NCBI GenBank assembly: GCA_020718845.1
Contig: DYRG01000020.1
Location: 1 to 48,039 of the forward strand
Direction: 5' to 3'
Source of the DNA: Thiomargarita sp.
GTDB taxonomy: Bacteria; Pseudomonadota; Gammaproteobacteria; Beggiatoales; Beggiatoaceae
Length of the DNA: 48,039 nucleotides
The notes under the pieces were generated by a model that ran no database searches, was not told the origin of the DNA, and saw nothing but the letters and a program-made list of their open reading frames with translations. Shown in pieces: positions 9,257-18,255 of this stretch. The translations under genes were made by a program, and so were the position numbers. Every line of letters begins with the position of its first letter. Position 1 is the stretch's first letter.

Positions 9257-12016
9257 CTAGCCCGTATTACGCATTCCCGCAGCAATTGCATTAATAGTTC
9301 TTAAAAGCGGAGAAAGCCATTGCTCTGCTTCGTTGCTCGGTAAGTTTCTCACTCTTTTCAAAAGCATGACTTGAATGTGATGTAAAGGCTCTAAATACGG
9401 ATTTCGATGCGCTTGTGCTCTCGCAGAGAAATAATTATCTCCTAACAAATGTCGTTGCCCTGTAATGTTCAAAATTTGCATCACACAACGTTGATATTCA
9501 TCATTTACGATTTGAAATATCTTTTTACTTTCAGGATGTTGCGATAATTCAGCGTAACTTTTTGCAATCGCCATATCGGACTTATTTAATGCCGATTGCA
9601 CATTATCCAATAAATTACGAAAAAACGACCATTCTTGATACATTTTTTGTAATCGCGCTAAACGTTCTGGTGCATTATCTCGCCATTTCTCCAATGCAAA
9701 CCCTAAACCAAACCACGCGGGCACAGTTTGTCGAGATTGTGCCCACGCAAATCCCCAAGTAATTGCTCTAATTGATCCTTTACCTCGATCACCACTTTTT
9801 CTATAACTTGGGCGAGAACCAATATTTAATTGCGCAATTTCATTCACGGGTGTTGCATCGTAGAAATAATCCATCATACCCGTTGTTTGCTCAGTAAATT
9901 GACGATAACTTTCTTCTGAAAAACACGCTAACGCATCCATAATTCCAAGAAAATCAAGACGTTCTGGTTGCATTGGCTGAAACGTTGTTAAGGTTGCTTG
10001 TAATAACGCCGTTGTACCAATTGTTAATTCATAAACGGCGGTTTCTGGATAACTATATTTGAAAGCAACTACTTCACCTTGCTCAGTGATTTTGATTTCT
10101 CCAGAAACCGTTTGAGGTGGTTGCGCTAAAATCGCTTGATGGGTCGGACCGCCGCCGCGTCCAACCGTGCCGCCGCGTCCGTGAAATAAACGCAATGTAA
10201 CATCTCTTCCAGCGGCAATTTGATGCAAACGTTTCTGTGCTTCATATAATTGCCAATGCGCTGCTAAAATACCACCGTCCTTTGCCGAATCTGAATACCC
10301 CAACATGATTTCTTGAACATCACAACATGATTTCAATAAATTACGATAAATTGGTAAATCAAATAACGACGACATTACGCTTTCACAATGTTTCAAATCT
10401 TCAACGGTTTCAAATAACGGTGCAATGCGTAAATGCTCAGTTAAACCTGCTTGATGTGCTAAGACTAAAACCTCTAAAACATGGCTTGCAGAATGTGCCA
10501 TTGAAATAATATAACTTCCTAATGCATTCTCACTTACTTGTTGACGAACTTGCGCAATCGCAAAAAAGAGTTCAATGACATCTTTTTCGTTGGGTTCAAA
10601 TAAATCTAAATCAATTTGTAAAGGCGATTTTTCTAAAACTTCAGAAAGTAAAGTTAATTTTTGAATCTCAGATAACTCATTGTAATTATTTGATATTTTA
10701 TAAATTTCAAATAATTTACTCACCGCTTTGGTATGACGCAAAGATTCTTGACGTAAATCTAATCTCGCCAAATGAAATCCAAACGTTTCGACTAAACGCA
10801 TTAAATTCTTCAAACGACCTTTTGCAGATTCTGGATCGTTGTTCTCAATCAATGAATCATAAATCAATTGCAAATCCGCATACAGTTCTTTTGAATTTTT
10901 ATATGCTGCGGGAGAGAGATTAAAAGACTGATCTTGTAAAACATTTTGTATGGCTTCTCGACGCAATTTCAAACGTTCAACCATATAACGCAATTTGTGA
11001 CGATAAGGCTCTGATCCTCGATGGTAAGCAAATTGAGTTCTTTTATCTTCAGAAAAGGCATTTGCATCATTTTCTAAACTCTCCAGAAATGCGTTACTGA
11101 AACCACAAAATGCTTTAGAATGTGTGAGCAAACGCGACAAACTTTCTAATCTCGTCAAATAAGTTTCTGTAATTGCCTGATGTTGCTGACGTAATGCTAA
11201 AACGGTTACTTTTGACGTAACATTCGGATTTCCATCACGATCTCCTCCCATCCACGATCCAAAATGCAAAATAGACGGCATTTCAAACGTCGCGTCGGGA
11301 TAGATTTTTGTTAATGCAGTTTCCGCATCTCGATACAAACGCGGCACTGCTTGAAATAAACTTTCTTTAAAGAAACGCATACCATTATTGATTTCATCTT
11401 CGGGTCGCAAACGATTAGTGCGTAATTCATTGGTGAACCATAACAAACGGATATGACGAAGAAGGATTTTTTCTAATTCAACTGGCAAACCATCTTTGAT
11501 ATGATCGTTAGTAACTTCATCAAGTTTTTCAAAGACATGGCGTAAAATTTCTTGAACCGCACGACGGCGAGATTCGGTAGGATGCGCAGTGAAAACGGGC
11601 GTATAAGCACTTTTGTTTAAGAGAGCTTGAAGGGTTTCTGCGTCGATGTTTTTTGATTTGAATTGCTCAAAACAAGCCTCAAAAGATTCTGCCCAATTTT
11701 TGCGTTTGCGCAATTGATAGAAAAATTGTTCTTCAACGACATTAAATAAGCTAAAATATAAATTAAATGCCCGAATCACGTTGGTTAGGCTATTTGCGTC
11801 TAAATGTTCGATAGTTTTCAACAAAGTAATGCGGATTTCCGCGTCTTTGTGACGATGTAAATTGACAAATCCAGCGCGTAAAAATTCAACTAATTCATAG
11901 ATTTGTGAACCCGCTTGTTCTCGAATCACCTGTCCGAGCAATTTTCCGAGCAATTTGACGCGGCTGCGCGATTCACGTTCATAAATTTCTGCTTGCGTTT
12001 CTAAGGGTATTGACAT
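9257..12016 (-). CDS. ppc: Phosphoenolpyruvate carboxylase
   Basis: Carboxylates phosphoenolpyruvate with bicarbonate to oxaloacetate, refilling the TCA cycle. It has 919 residues, slightly longer than E. coli (883). The catalytic histidine is H145 in VFTAHPTESRRR. The substrate segment GGDRDGNPNVT and the glycine-rich loop FHGRGGTVGRGGGPTH are intact, and the C-terminus MRNTG is the usual allosteric-site end. It is a single gene transcribed away from lysA. The start follows a GAGGA site. Confidence 0.97.
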   Translation of the reverse strand: MSIPLETQAEIYERESRSRVKLLGKLLGQVIREQAGSQIYELVEFLRAGFVNLHRHKDAEIRITLLKTIEHLDANSLTNVIRAFNLYFSLFNVVEEQFFYQLRKRKNWAESFEACFEQFKSKNIDAETLQALLNKSAYTPVFTAHPTESRRRAVQEILRHVFEKLDEVTNDHIKDGLPVELEKILLRHIRLLWFTNELRTNRLRPEDEINNGMRFFKESLFQAVPRLYRDAETALTKIYPDATFEMPSILHFGSWMGGDRDGNPNVTSKVTVLALRQQHQAITETYLTRLESLSRLLTHSKAFCGFSNAFLESLENDANAFSEDKRTQFAYHRGSEPYRHKLRYMVERLKLRREAIQNVLQDQSFNLSPAAYKNSKELYADLQLIYDSLIENNDPESAKGRLKNLMRLVETFGFHLARLDLRQESLRHTKAVSKLFEIYKISNNYNELSEIQKLTLLSEVLEKSPLQIDLDLFEPNEKDVIELFFAIAQVRQQVSENALGSYIISMAHSASHVLEVLVLAHQAGLTEHLRIAPLFETVEDLKHCESVMSSLFDLPIYRNLLKSCCDVQEIMLGYSDSAKDGGILAAHWQLYEAQKRLHQIAAGRDVTLRLFHGRGGTVGRGGGPTHQAILAQPPQTVSGEIKITEQGEVVAFKYSYPETAVYELTIGTTALLQATLTTFQPMQPERLDFLGIMDALACFSEESYRQFTEQTTGMMDYFYDATPVNEIAQLNIGSRPSYRKSGDRGKGSIRAITWGFAWAQSRQTVPAWFGLGFALEKWRDNAPERLARLQKMYQEWSFFRNLLDNVQSALNKSDMAIAKSYAELSQHPESKKIFQIVNDEYQRCVMQILNITGQRHLLGDNYFSARAQAHRNPYLEPLHHIQVMLLKRVRNLPSNEAEQWLSPLLRTINAIAAGMRNTG

Positions 12017-12071
12017 CGTGCGTTCCTCTTGTGAAGGGTAATTTCCCTTGTAGGGTTAAGGATTAGTGACT

Positions 12072-12099
12072 TTGCGAAAAACAATAACTATGATATAAC
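12072..12099 (+). promoter_or_regulatory. Possible promoter for lysA
   Basis: TTGCGA at 12072-12077 and TATAAC at 12094-12099 are 16 bases apart, 27 bases before the lysA ATG. The match is moderate. The site lies in the 110-base gap between divergent ppc and lysA. Confidence 0.35.
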
Positions 12100-12126
12100 A
12101 CTTTTTTGGAATTGTAGAAAGCAACT

Positions 12127-13377
12127 ATGGAAACTTTTAATTACAAAAACGGCGTACTTTACGCAGAAAACGTGAATTTACAAGAGGTTGCAGCCCAATA
12201 TGGCACGCCTTGTTATGTGTATTCTCAGTCCGCAATTGAGGAAAATTGGCGCGCTTTTGATACGGCTTTAGGTGAGCAACCGCATTTGGTTTGTTATGCA
12301 GTAAAAGCTAATTCAAACCTTTCTATTTTGAAAACTTTAGCGGATTTAGGATCGGGATTTGATTTGGTTTCTGGTGGTGAATTAGAACGGGTTTTATTAG
12401 CGGGAGGAAAACCTCAAAATATTGTATTTTCTGGGGTTGGAAAATCTCGTGCAGAAATTCAACGCGCTTTAGAAGTCGGGATTGGTTGTTTTAATGTCGA
12501 ATCGCCTAATGAACTTCAACAAATTCAATTGGTTGCGCAATCATTAAATACACAAGCCCCGATTTCTATTCGTGTTAATCCAGATGTGGATGCACAAACT
12601 CATCCTTATATTTCAACGGGTTTGAAACAAAACAAATTTGGTATTGAAATCGACAAAGCTCTTGCGTTATATCAAACAGCGAGCAACTTGCCTAATATTC
12701 AAATCATTGGTGTAGATTGTCATATCGGTTCTCAATTAACTAATTTATCGCCGTTTTTAGATGCGTTAGATCGGGTTTTAAATTTGATTGATCAATTAGA
12801 TAAAAATAACATTAAAATCAATCACTTGGATATTGGCGGAGGTTTAGGCGTTCGATATCGAGATGAAACGCCGCCGCAAATTAGTGAATATGTAAATGCG
12901 ATTAAAGCAAAATTAGGAAATAAATCCTATAAGTTGCTCATCGAACCTGGTAGAGCAATTGTTGCAAATGCGGGGATTTTATTGACTAAAATTGAGTATT
13001 TGAAAGAGGGTTCTGATAATAAACATTTTGCAATCATTGATGCAGCAATGAATGATTTAATTCGTCCATCTTTATACAGTGCTTGGCAGAACATTATTCC
13101 TGTGAAACAAAACGATTTGCCAGCTCAAAATTATGATGTTGTTGGACCGATTTGTGAAACGGGAGATTTTTTAGGAAAAGATCGTGTTCTTTCGATCCAA
13201 GAAAATGATTTGTTAGCGATTTGTTCTGCGGGAGCATACGGATTTGCGATGAGTTCTAATTATAACAGTCGACCGCGTGTTGCAGAAGTATTTGTCAAAG
13301 GTGAGGAACATCGTTTAATTCGACGCAGAGAAACTTTTGAAGAGTTGGTTTCTACAGAAATATCTTTTTTGAAATGA
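12127..13377 (+). CDS. lysA: Diaminopimelate decarboxylase
   Basis: Decarboxylates meso-diaminopimelate to L-lysine, the last step of lysine synthesis. It is a 416-residue PLP enzyme of fold type III. The cofactor lysine is K60 in CYAVKANSNL. The HIGSQ motif, the glycine-rich phosphate loop GGGLGVRY, EPGRAIV and the substrate-binding Cys/Glu pair in GPICETGDFLG are all present. Its last four bases overlap the start of the next gene (ATGA), giving a two-gene operon. Confidence 0.97.
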   Translation: METFNYKNGVLYAENVNLQEVAAQYGTPCYVYSQSAIEENWRAFDTALGEQPHLVCYAVKANSNLSILKTLADLGSGFDLVSGGELERVLLAGGKPQNIVFSGVGKSRAEIQRALEVGIGCFNVESPNELQQIQLVAQSLNTQAPISIRVNPDVDAQTHPYISTGLKQNKFGIEIDKALALYQTASNLPNIQIIGVDCHIGSQLTNLSPFLDALDRVLNLIDQLDKNNIKINHLDIGGGLGVRYRDETPPQISEYVNAIKAKLGNKSYKLLIEPGRAIVANAGILLTKIEYLKEGSDNKHFAIIDAAMNDLIRPSLYSAWQNIIPVKQNDLPAQNYDVVGPICETGDFLGKDRVLSIQENDLLAICSAGAYGFAMSSNYNSRPRVAEVFVKGEEHRLIRRRETFEELVSTEISFLK

Positions 13378-14474
13378 AAAGATTACAAAAAAATACAATA
13401 ACAGAGAATGTAGATTATAAATCTATATTTCTCTATTATTTCAAATTTTTACCATTTATTTTGGTATTTTTTTTAAATGGCTGCGCGCAAATTTCTTATT
13501 ATTATCAAGCAGTTGAAGGGCATTTAGATATTACACAACGCATAAAACCTTTGGATGAAGTAATTGCATTACCAGAAACCTCGCCGTCTTTACGACAACA
13601 ATTACAACAAGTTCAACAAATTCGCCAATTTGCAATAGAAACATTACAATTACCTGATAATGAAAGTTATACGCAATATGTCGATTTACAAAGAAAATTT
13701 GTAGTTTGGAATGTGTATGCTGCGCCGCGTTTTTCTTTGACAGCAAAACAATGGTGTTTTCCAATAGTGGGTTGTTTGAGTTATCGAGGTTATTTTTCAT
13801 CAGAACCCGCTTTCTCAGAAGCAAATGAACTAAAAAAAGAAGGATTTGATGTGTATGTTGCTGGGATTAGAGCTTATTCAACGTTAGGGTGGTTTGCCGA
13901 TCCGTTATTAAATACCATGTTATCTAAAGAAACTTGGCAATTAGCAGCGTTAATTTTTCATGAAAAAGCCCATCAATTATTATATGTTCAAGATGATTCA
14001 ATATTTAATGAATCTTTTGCATCCGCAGTTGAGGAAATTGGTGTGCAATTATGGTTAAAACAGCAAGGAACTTCAAAACATTTTGAACAGTTTTTGATCT
14101 CAAAACAACGCAATCAACAAATGATTTCTCTTGTTTTAAAAACCAAAGAAAAACTGGCGGAACTTTATAAACAAAAAATCTCAGAAATTGAAATGTTAAA
14201 ACTAAAAAATACGCTTTTGGAAGAATTACAAAAAGATTATAAAAAACTAAAAGAAACGGAATGGAAGAACTATCAAGGATATGATCATTGGTTTGCGGAA
14301 GTGAATAATGCAAAATTGCTTTCAGTGGCAATGTATGAAGAATATGTGCCAGCATTTAAGAAACTTTTTGAAGAAAATCAGCGGGATTTTAAGAAATTTT
14401 ACGATCAAGTTCATTTATTAGCGGCATTGCCTAAAAATGAACGTGATCATAAATTAAACGAATTAAATCAATAG
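13374..14474 (+). CDS. Predicted lipoprotein zinc aminopeptidase (COG4324 type)
   Basis: A 366-residue exported protein with an unusually long N-terminus (about 22 residues before the hydrophobic core), then a lipobox with C37 (FLNGC). The family signature ISYYYQAVEGHLDI follows the cysteine directly. A zincin-type motif H196-E-K-A-H200 is followed by E213 in FNESFASAVEE, which fits a gluzincin. The C-terminal third is rich in charged helices. It belongs to the predicted aminopeptidase family COG4324; substrate and role are not established. It overlaps lysA by four bases. Confidence 0.82.
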   Translation: MKRLQKNTITENVDYKSIFLYYFKFLPFILVFFLNGCAQISYYYQAVEGHLDITQRIKPLDEVIALPETSPSLRQQLQQVQQIRQFAIETLQLPDNESYTQYVDLQRKFVVWNVYAAPRFSLTAKQWCFPIVGCLSYRGYFSSEPAFSEANELKKEGFDVYVAGIRAYSTLGWFADPLLNTMLSKETWQLAALIFHEKAHQLLYVQDDSIFNESFASAVEEIGVQLWLKQQGTSKHFEQFLISKQRNQQMISLVLKTKEKLAELYKQKISEIEMLKLKNTLLEELQKDYKKLKETEWKNYQGYDHWFAEVNNAKLLSVAMYEEYVPAFKKLFEENQRDFKKFYDQVHLLAALPKNERDHKLNELNQ

Positions 14475-14475
14475 A

Positions 14476-14730
14476 TTATTTAGCATCAATCGCTTGTTTT
14501 TGAGTTGCTTCTTCTTTTTTCATAACGCCTTCGACTTGTTTTGCTTTTTCTAAAGCATCTGGTTGAGCAATCGGATTAGAAGTTTGAGGTTGAACTACTG
14601 CTGGTGGTTGAGCAACTGGATTTGAAATTTCGGGTGTAACCACTTTTATATCACTTTCAGGGGCTTTGTCGCAAGCAACCGCGCTTAATGCAATGGCACT
14701 AATAAAAGCTAATTTAATAATATTGTTCAT
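14476..14730 (-). CDS. Small Pro/Gln-rich lipoprotein
   Basis: An 84-residue protein starting at an internal ATG preceded by GGAGAAATATT, which is a better start than the longer frame. A signal peptide of about 17 residues ends in the lipobox SAVAC, so a lipid-anchored periplasmic protein is predicted. The mature part is low complexity: PVAQPPAVVQPQTSNPIAQP repeats the element NP-[IV]-A-Q-P, followed by a charged tail. No family is recognised. Its stop codon lies one base from the stop of the convergent peptidase gene. Confidence 0.7.
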   Translation of the reverse strand: MNNIIKLAFISAIALSAVACDKAPESDIKVVTPEISNPVAQPPAVVQPQTSNPIAQPDALEKAKQVEGVMKKEEATQKQAIDAK

Positions 14731-14763
14731 AATATTTCTCCAGAAATTAAATGTAAAAGATAT

Positions 14764-14798
14764 AAAAAAAGCCTTATTTTTATCAAACAAGGCTTTTA
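14764..14798 (-). terminator. Rho-independent terminator after the 85-residue membrane protein
   Basis: On the minus strand AAAAGCCTTG and AAGGCTTTTTTT form a stem with an AT-rich loop and a seven-T tail. It lies 20 bases after the stop of the gene at 14818-15075 and before the lipoprotein gene, which therefore probably has its own promoter. Confidence 0.85.
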
Positions 14799-14817
14799 AG
14801 TCTATACTAAAAAATCA

Positions 14818-15075
14818 TTATGCGCAAGTTTCAAAAACATCTGATTTGCCAGGAATGAATAACATGATCAACGTGCTAATGAAACCTAACATTCCGCCGC
14901 CTAATAATAAGAAACCAGCATACCAAAAGAACGCGGGTAAGAAATCATACACGCCACCTTGAGGAAGAAGGGCTAAAATCGCGGGCATCATGATTTGTAA
15001 TGCAATACCTGCGGCAAATGCAAACACGGTAACGCTAACGGCTTGCTTTAAGTTTTCACAACTAAAAATTTTCAT
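14818..15075 (-). CDS. Small two-helix membrane protein, unknown
   Basis: An 85-residue protein with two strongly hydrophobic segments, about residues 13-36 and 46-73, separated by a short loop QGGVYDFLPAFFW. The second helix contains GGGML. There are Cys residues near both ends (C6 and C84). No family is recognised. It has a CGGAGATAG ribosome site, a near-consensus promoter with a palindrome, and its own terminator, so it looks like a real monocistronic gene under specific control. Confidence 0.7.
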   Translation of the reverse strand: MKIFSCENLKQAVSVTVFAFAAGIALQIMMPAILALLPQGGVYDFLPAFFWYAGFLLLGGGMLGFISTLIMLFIPGKSDVFETCA

Positions 15076-15105
15076 AACTATCTCCGAGTGAATTAAGTAT
15101 ATCAG

Positions 15106-15142
15106 TTAGCGCTAATATATCACTGTTTATAATTTTGTGCAA
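15106..15142 (-). promoter_or_regulatory. Promoter and palindromic operator of the small membrane protein gene
   Basis: On the minus strand TTGCAC (15137-15142) and TATATT (15114-15119) are 17 bases apart. A perfect ten-base palindrome TTAGCGCTAA (15106-15115) overlaps the -10 region. It is flanked on both sides by TATATCA in direct orientation. The layout suggests a repressor site. Confidence 0.65.
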
Positions 15143-15362
15143 GTGCAACATTTGAATATTTTAATATTAGCAAATGCTTATTTATAATAAAATCAAATAA
15201 TTATCCTAAAATAATAATTTTATCAATCTCTTTAATGGCTTACCATTAAAAATATAAAAAATATCTTATAATCAACGAATTACATATTAAAAATAAATCT
15301 TGACATCCGAAAATTATTTTGCAACATCTTTGCGGTGATACAGTAAAATTCCTATTAGTAAT

Positions 15363-15406
15363 AAAGAAACTCATAAAATATAAATTCATACTTTATGAGT
15401 TTCTTT
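15363..15406. terminator. Long perfect hairpin, possible terminator
   Basis: Arms AAAGAAACTCATAAA and TTTATGAGTTTCTTT are perfect complements over 15 bases with a 14-base loop. It lies in a 412-base gap (15076-15487) with no gene, about 80 bases beyond the stop of the FKBP gene. A second terminator for that gene is one role; the end of an unannotated plus-strand RNA is another. The rest of the gap is AT-rich with no convincing open frame. Confidence 0.55.
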
Positions 15407-15439
15407 ACTATATTATCCATTACATTTGAAATAAAAACT

Positions 15440-15474
15440 AAAAAGATAACGCTGAGAAAAAACGTTATCTTTTT
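15440..15474 (-). terminator. Rho-independent terminator of the FKBP gene
   Basis: Arms AAAAAGATAACG and CGTTATCTTTTT pair perfectly over 12 bases with an 11-base loop. It starts 13 bases after the stop codon on the minus strand and has A/T tails on both sides. Confidence 0.85.
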
Positions 15475-15487
15475 GAAATGTTTTTTA

Positions 15488-15811
15488 TTATTCGACGGAG
15501 AGCAATTCTACTTCAAATAATAATGTCGAATTTGCGGGAATAACGGGAGGAAAACCACGCGCACCATAACCTAATTCGGGAGGAATGGTTAATTTACGAA
15601 CGCCGCCAACTTTCATGCCTGCAACCCCTTGATCCCAGCCACTAATTACTTGTCCCACGCCTAATTTAAACGTAAAACCTTGTCCACGATCACGAGAACT
15701 GTCAAATTTTGAGCCGTTGGTTAATGTGCCCACATAATGCACGGTGACTCGTTTGCTGCTGACTGCTTCTGCGCCCGTTCCAACCGTTACGTCTTCAATG
15801 CCTAAACTCAT
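15488..15811 (-). CDS. FKBP-type peptidyl-prolyl cis-trans isomerase
   Basis: A compact 107-residue single-domain FKBP with no signal peptide, so cytoplasmic. Typical active-site stretches are [41 protein letters not shown] and [11 protein letters not shown], with the aromatic and Asp residues that line the FK506 pocket. It catalyses prolyl isomerisation in folding proteins. It is a single gene with its own terminator. Confidence 0.94.
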   Translation of the reverse strand: MSLGIEDVTVGTGAEAVSSKRVTVHYVGTLTNGSKFDSSRDRGQGFTFKLGVGQVISGWDQGVAGMKVGGVRKLTIPPELGYGARGFPPVIPANSTLLFEVELLSVE

Positions 15812-15900
15812 GTTTCATTCCTCATTTCAAATAAAAAGTTGAACAGATTTGCAGCTTTTTAGAATTATGTCAAGCGTGCATCTTTTGAAATCGTAGTTGC

Positions 15901-17082
15901 TCAATTAAATTCACCCTCATCAAATGCCGCGCAGAAATGCTGCCAATCGTTTTTAACTTGTTGATGATAATCCTTAACATATTCAAGCAACGGGATTTGC
16001 CAATCAGTGCGTTCACCAAATGCCATCCATTCATCGATAATTGCTGCACCTTTCCAACCACCCGTTCTCAAATGAGCAGAAGCGACTAACATTCCCATTG
16101 CTTGCAATACTTTTTCTAATCGGCTGAATTTACCGTCCCACAAATCTAAATGCAACCGATCCTGCGTGGGTAAAAGTTCTTTTAAAGTATAAGATCGTTC
16201 CTCTATTTCAAGTGCGCTAAAAAAAGCTGGTGCAACTGCTTGCGCATGACATTGCACAGAAATCACTCGTTCGGCTTCGTTTTTCCATTGAGGTTGTTCT
16301 AAAATAGGTTTTAAAGATGAACCTTGTTGATATTTTAAATCTAATAAATAATGTCCGTCTTTGCTTCCTTTTCCATGAATTAAAATTGCATAACGTTCTA
16401 ATCCTAAACTTCCTGTTCCAGCGATACGTTTTGCAATATCTAATACTTTGAAAAACTTAGATTTTTCTTGAGTTTCTCCAAATTGATGGATTGCTTGTTC
16501 TACTGTTTGATAGTCTTCTTCAGAAACCGCTAAAGTTTTCTTTCCATCAATTTTAAGTTTGCCTTTTTCAGTGCGTTGATCAATAAAATCTACACGCGAA
16601 CGATTCTTTAAATCTTTTAAGAGTTGTTTAATCATTCCTTTCGCGGTACTTCTTTCTAACCACAACGCTTTTCCAGACCTTAATGTTTGAATATAATGTT
16701 GAAGAAAATGTTCACATAATTTTAACGCATCATTGTGAGAAACATTTAAGGTTTCTGCACCAATTAAAACACTCGTGAGAAATCGAGCTAATTCCCATGT
16801 GCAAGGTGCTAAAATCGTTTCATCAAAATCATTCAAATCAAAATAAACTAATCGATTATTGGCTTTGTAAGTTCCAAAATTTTCTAAATGTAAATCGCCA
16901 CAAATCCATGCGGCAGGCACTTGATTTAAAAAGGTTTCTTGCGGATAATCTTCATAAAATAAATGGCAAGTTCCTCTCAAAAAAACAAACGCATCGCGTC
17001 GCATGGCTTGGTATTTTAACGTTAAACGTTCGGGATCACGACCTTGATTAAAGTCTTGAATTCGTTGAATTAATGTACTCAT
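15901..17082 (-). CDS. DUF2252 family protein, kinase-like
   Basis: A 393-residue protein of family DUF2252. The start chosen is the ATG at 17082, because the GTG of the longer frame is part of its ribosome site AGAGGTG. The segments WICGDLHLENFG and VYFDLNDFDE resemble the catalytic HxDxHxxN and DxD motifs of aminoglycoside-phosphotransferase-like kinases, and RTGGWKGAAIIDEW lies near the C-terminus. Function is not established. The 194-base gap upstream holds no recognised site. Confidence 0.85.
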   Translation of the reverse strand: MSTLIQRIQDFNQGRDPERLTLKYQAMRRDAFVFLRGTCHLFYEDYPQETFLNQVPAAWICGDLHLENFGTYKANNRLVYFDLNDFDETILAPCTWELARFLTSVLIGAETLNVSHNDALKLCEHFLQHYIQTLRSGKALWLERSTAKGMIKQLLKDLKNRSRVDFIDQRTEKGKLKIDGKKTLAVSEEDYQTVEQAIHQFGETQEKSKFFKVLDIAKRIAGTGSLGLERYAILIHGKGSKDGHYLLDLKYQQGSSLKPILEQPQWKNEAERVISVQCHAQAVAPAFFSALEIEERSYTLKELLPTQDRLHLDLWDGKFSRLEKVLQAMGMLVASAHLRTGGWKGAAIIDEWMAFGERTDWQIPLLEYVKDYHQQVKNDWQHFCAAFDEGEFN

Positions 17083-17285
17083 TATAAACACCTCTTTCTT
17101 TTGTTAATGTCAATAAACATTCAGAATAGCAGCTTTATATTACTATTTATGAACATTTCACAAAAAATTTTCTTTTTAAAGATGAAAATATTATCTTTTT
17201 AATATTAATCAGCCCCTTTTTCTTCTATCAATTTTCTCGTTTCTTTTGAGAGTAATTCTCCCTATTCATCCGCGTAGGTTTTATT

Positions 17286-17930
17286 TTATATGTGAGCAAT
17301 CCACGTTTGAATAGTTTCTCGTAAATGGGGAAGAAAACCATGAAAGAAATGATCGGCTTCTTCAATCATTTCAAAATGCGGTGCGGGTTGTAATGTTCCA
17401 ACCCAATCAATTACCGTCGGCGGAGAAACCACCGTATCATTTCCACCTTGCACAATTAAAGTTTTGGTTTCTTGAGAGATAACCCCTTGATAATCCCAGC
17501 GTTCGACGGCGGGTGCGATTAAAATTAAACGTTCTGGCTTTACTTTTTCATGCGCTTGAAACGCCACAAAACTTCCAAATGAAAAACCCGCTAACCAAAG
17601 TTTTTTAGTTGAATAATGTTGTTGTAAATAATTGATTAAAAAGACTAAATCTTCACTTTCACCAATGCCTTGATCAAATGTTCCGGTGCTTTTTCCAATT
17701 CCTCGAAAATTAAAACGCACCGTGATTGCACCTAAGTTTCTCAATGTCGACGTTAAAATATACACCACTTTGTTATCCATCGTTCCTCCAAATAAAGGAT
17801 GCGGATGACAAATCACTGCAAGGGTTTTTAGTTCAATAGCATTTTGAGGAAATCCAATCCGAGTTTCTATGATTTGACCCGTCGGCATGGTAATTAATAA
17901 CGTTTCTTCTTCAGAGGGGTGTTTATTCAT
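17286..17930 (-). CDS. Alpha/beta hydrolase (COG2945 type)
   Basis: A 214-residue single-domain serine hydrolase. The nucleophile is S117 in AGFSFGS, the likely acid D165 in QGGNDTVV and the base H194 in EADHFF. The N-terminal CHPHPLFGGTMDNK and FNFRGIGKSTG are hallmarks of this small subfamily. Substrate unknown. It is the last gene of a three-gene minus-strand unit and overlaps the ferredoxin gene by four bases (ATGA). Confidence 0.88.
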   Translation of the reverse strand: MNKHPSEEETLLITMPTGQIIETRIGFPQNAIELKTLAVICHPHPLFGGTMDNKVVYILTSTLRNLGAITVRFNFRGIGKSTGTFDQGIGESEDLVFLINYLQQHYSTKKLWLAGFSFGSFVAFQAHEKVKPERLILIAPAVERWDYQGVISQETKTLIVQGGNDTVVSPPTVIDWVGTLQPAPHFEMIEEADHFFHGFLPHLRETIQTWIAHI

Positions 17931-18241
17931 GATGGGATTCTCAACCGTTCAACTACTCGATTCTTCACTAAATGTTCATCAATAATATCATCAATATCGC
18001 TTTGATCGACATAAGTGTACCAAGTTGCTTCTGGATAAACGACCATAACAGGTCCGTGCTCACAACGATTCAAACAGCCCGCCGTATTAATGCGTACTTT
18101 TCCACTTCGAACTAAACCTAATGATTTTGCACGAGATTTTGCATGATCTCGCATTGATTGAGCATTATGTTGCTCACAACATTGCTCACCGTCGTCGCGT
18201 TGGTTGTTACAGAAAAAAACATGATAAGTGTAATAGCTCAT
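17927..18241 (-). CDS. Thioredoxin-like [2Fe-2S] ferredoxin
   Basis: A 104-residue protein of the Shethna-type ferredoxin family (COG3411). Cluster cysteines are C11, C21 or C22, C56 and C60; INTAGCLNRCEHGP is the typical second half and YHVFFCNNQ the first. It transfers electrons in the cytoplasm; its partner is not evident. It lies 14 bases after the regulator gene and overlaps the hydrolase gene, so all three are probably one operon. Confidence 0.92.
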   Translation of the reverse strand: MSYYTYHVFFCNNQRDDGEQCCEQHNAQSMRDHAKSRAKSLGLVRSGKVRINTAGCLNRCEHGPVMVVYPEATWYTYVDQSDIDDIIDEHLVKNRVVERLRIPS

Positions 18242-18255
18242 TTCAAATCACTTTC

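Noticed and set aside
12034-12049. AAGGG/CCCTT inverted repeat upstream of ppc as an operator
   Set aside because: Only five paired bases with a six-base loop, within reach of chance and overlapping the ppc leader.
13531-14355. Minus-strand frames of about 100 residues inside the lipoprotein peptidase gene
   Set aside because: The plus strand encodes a recognisable family with HExxH; the opposite frames show no domain.
15300-15305. TTGACA as a full promoter for a small RNA
   Set aside because: No acceptable -10 hexamer occurs 16-18 bases downstream; the sequence there reads AACATC. Kept only as a tentative finding.
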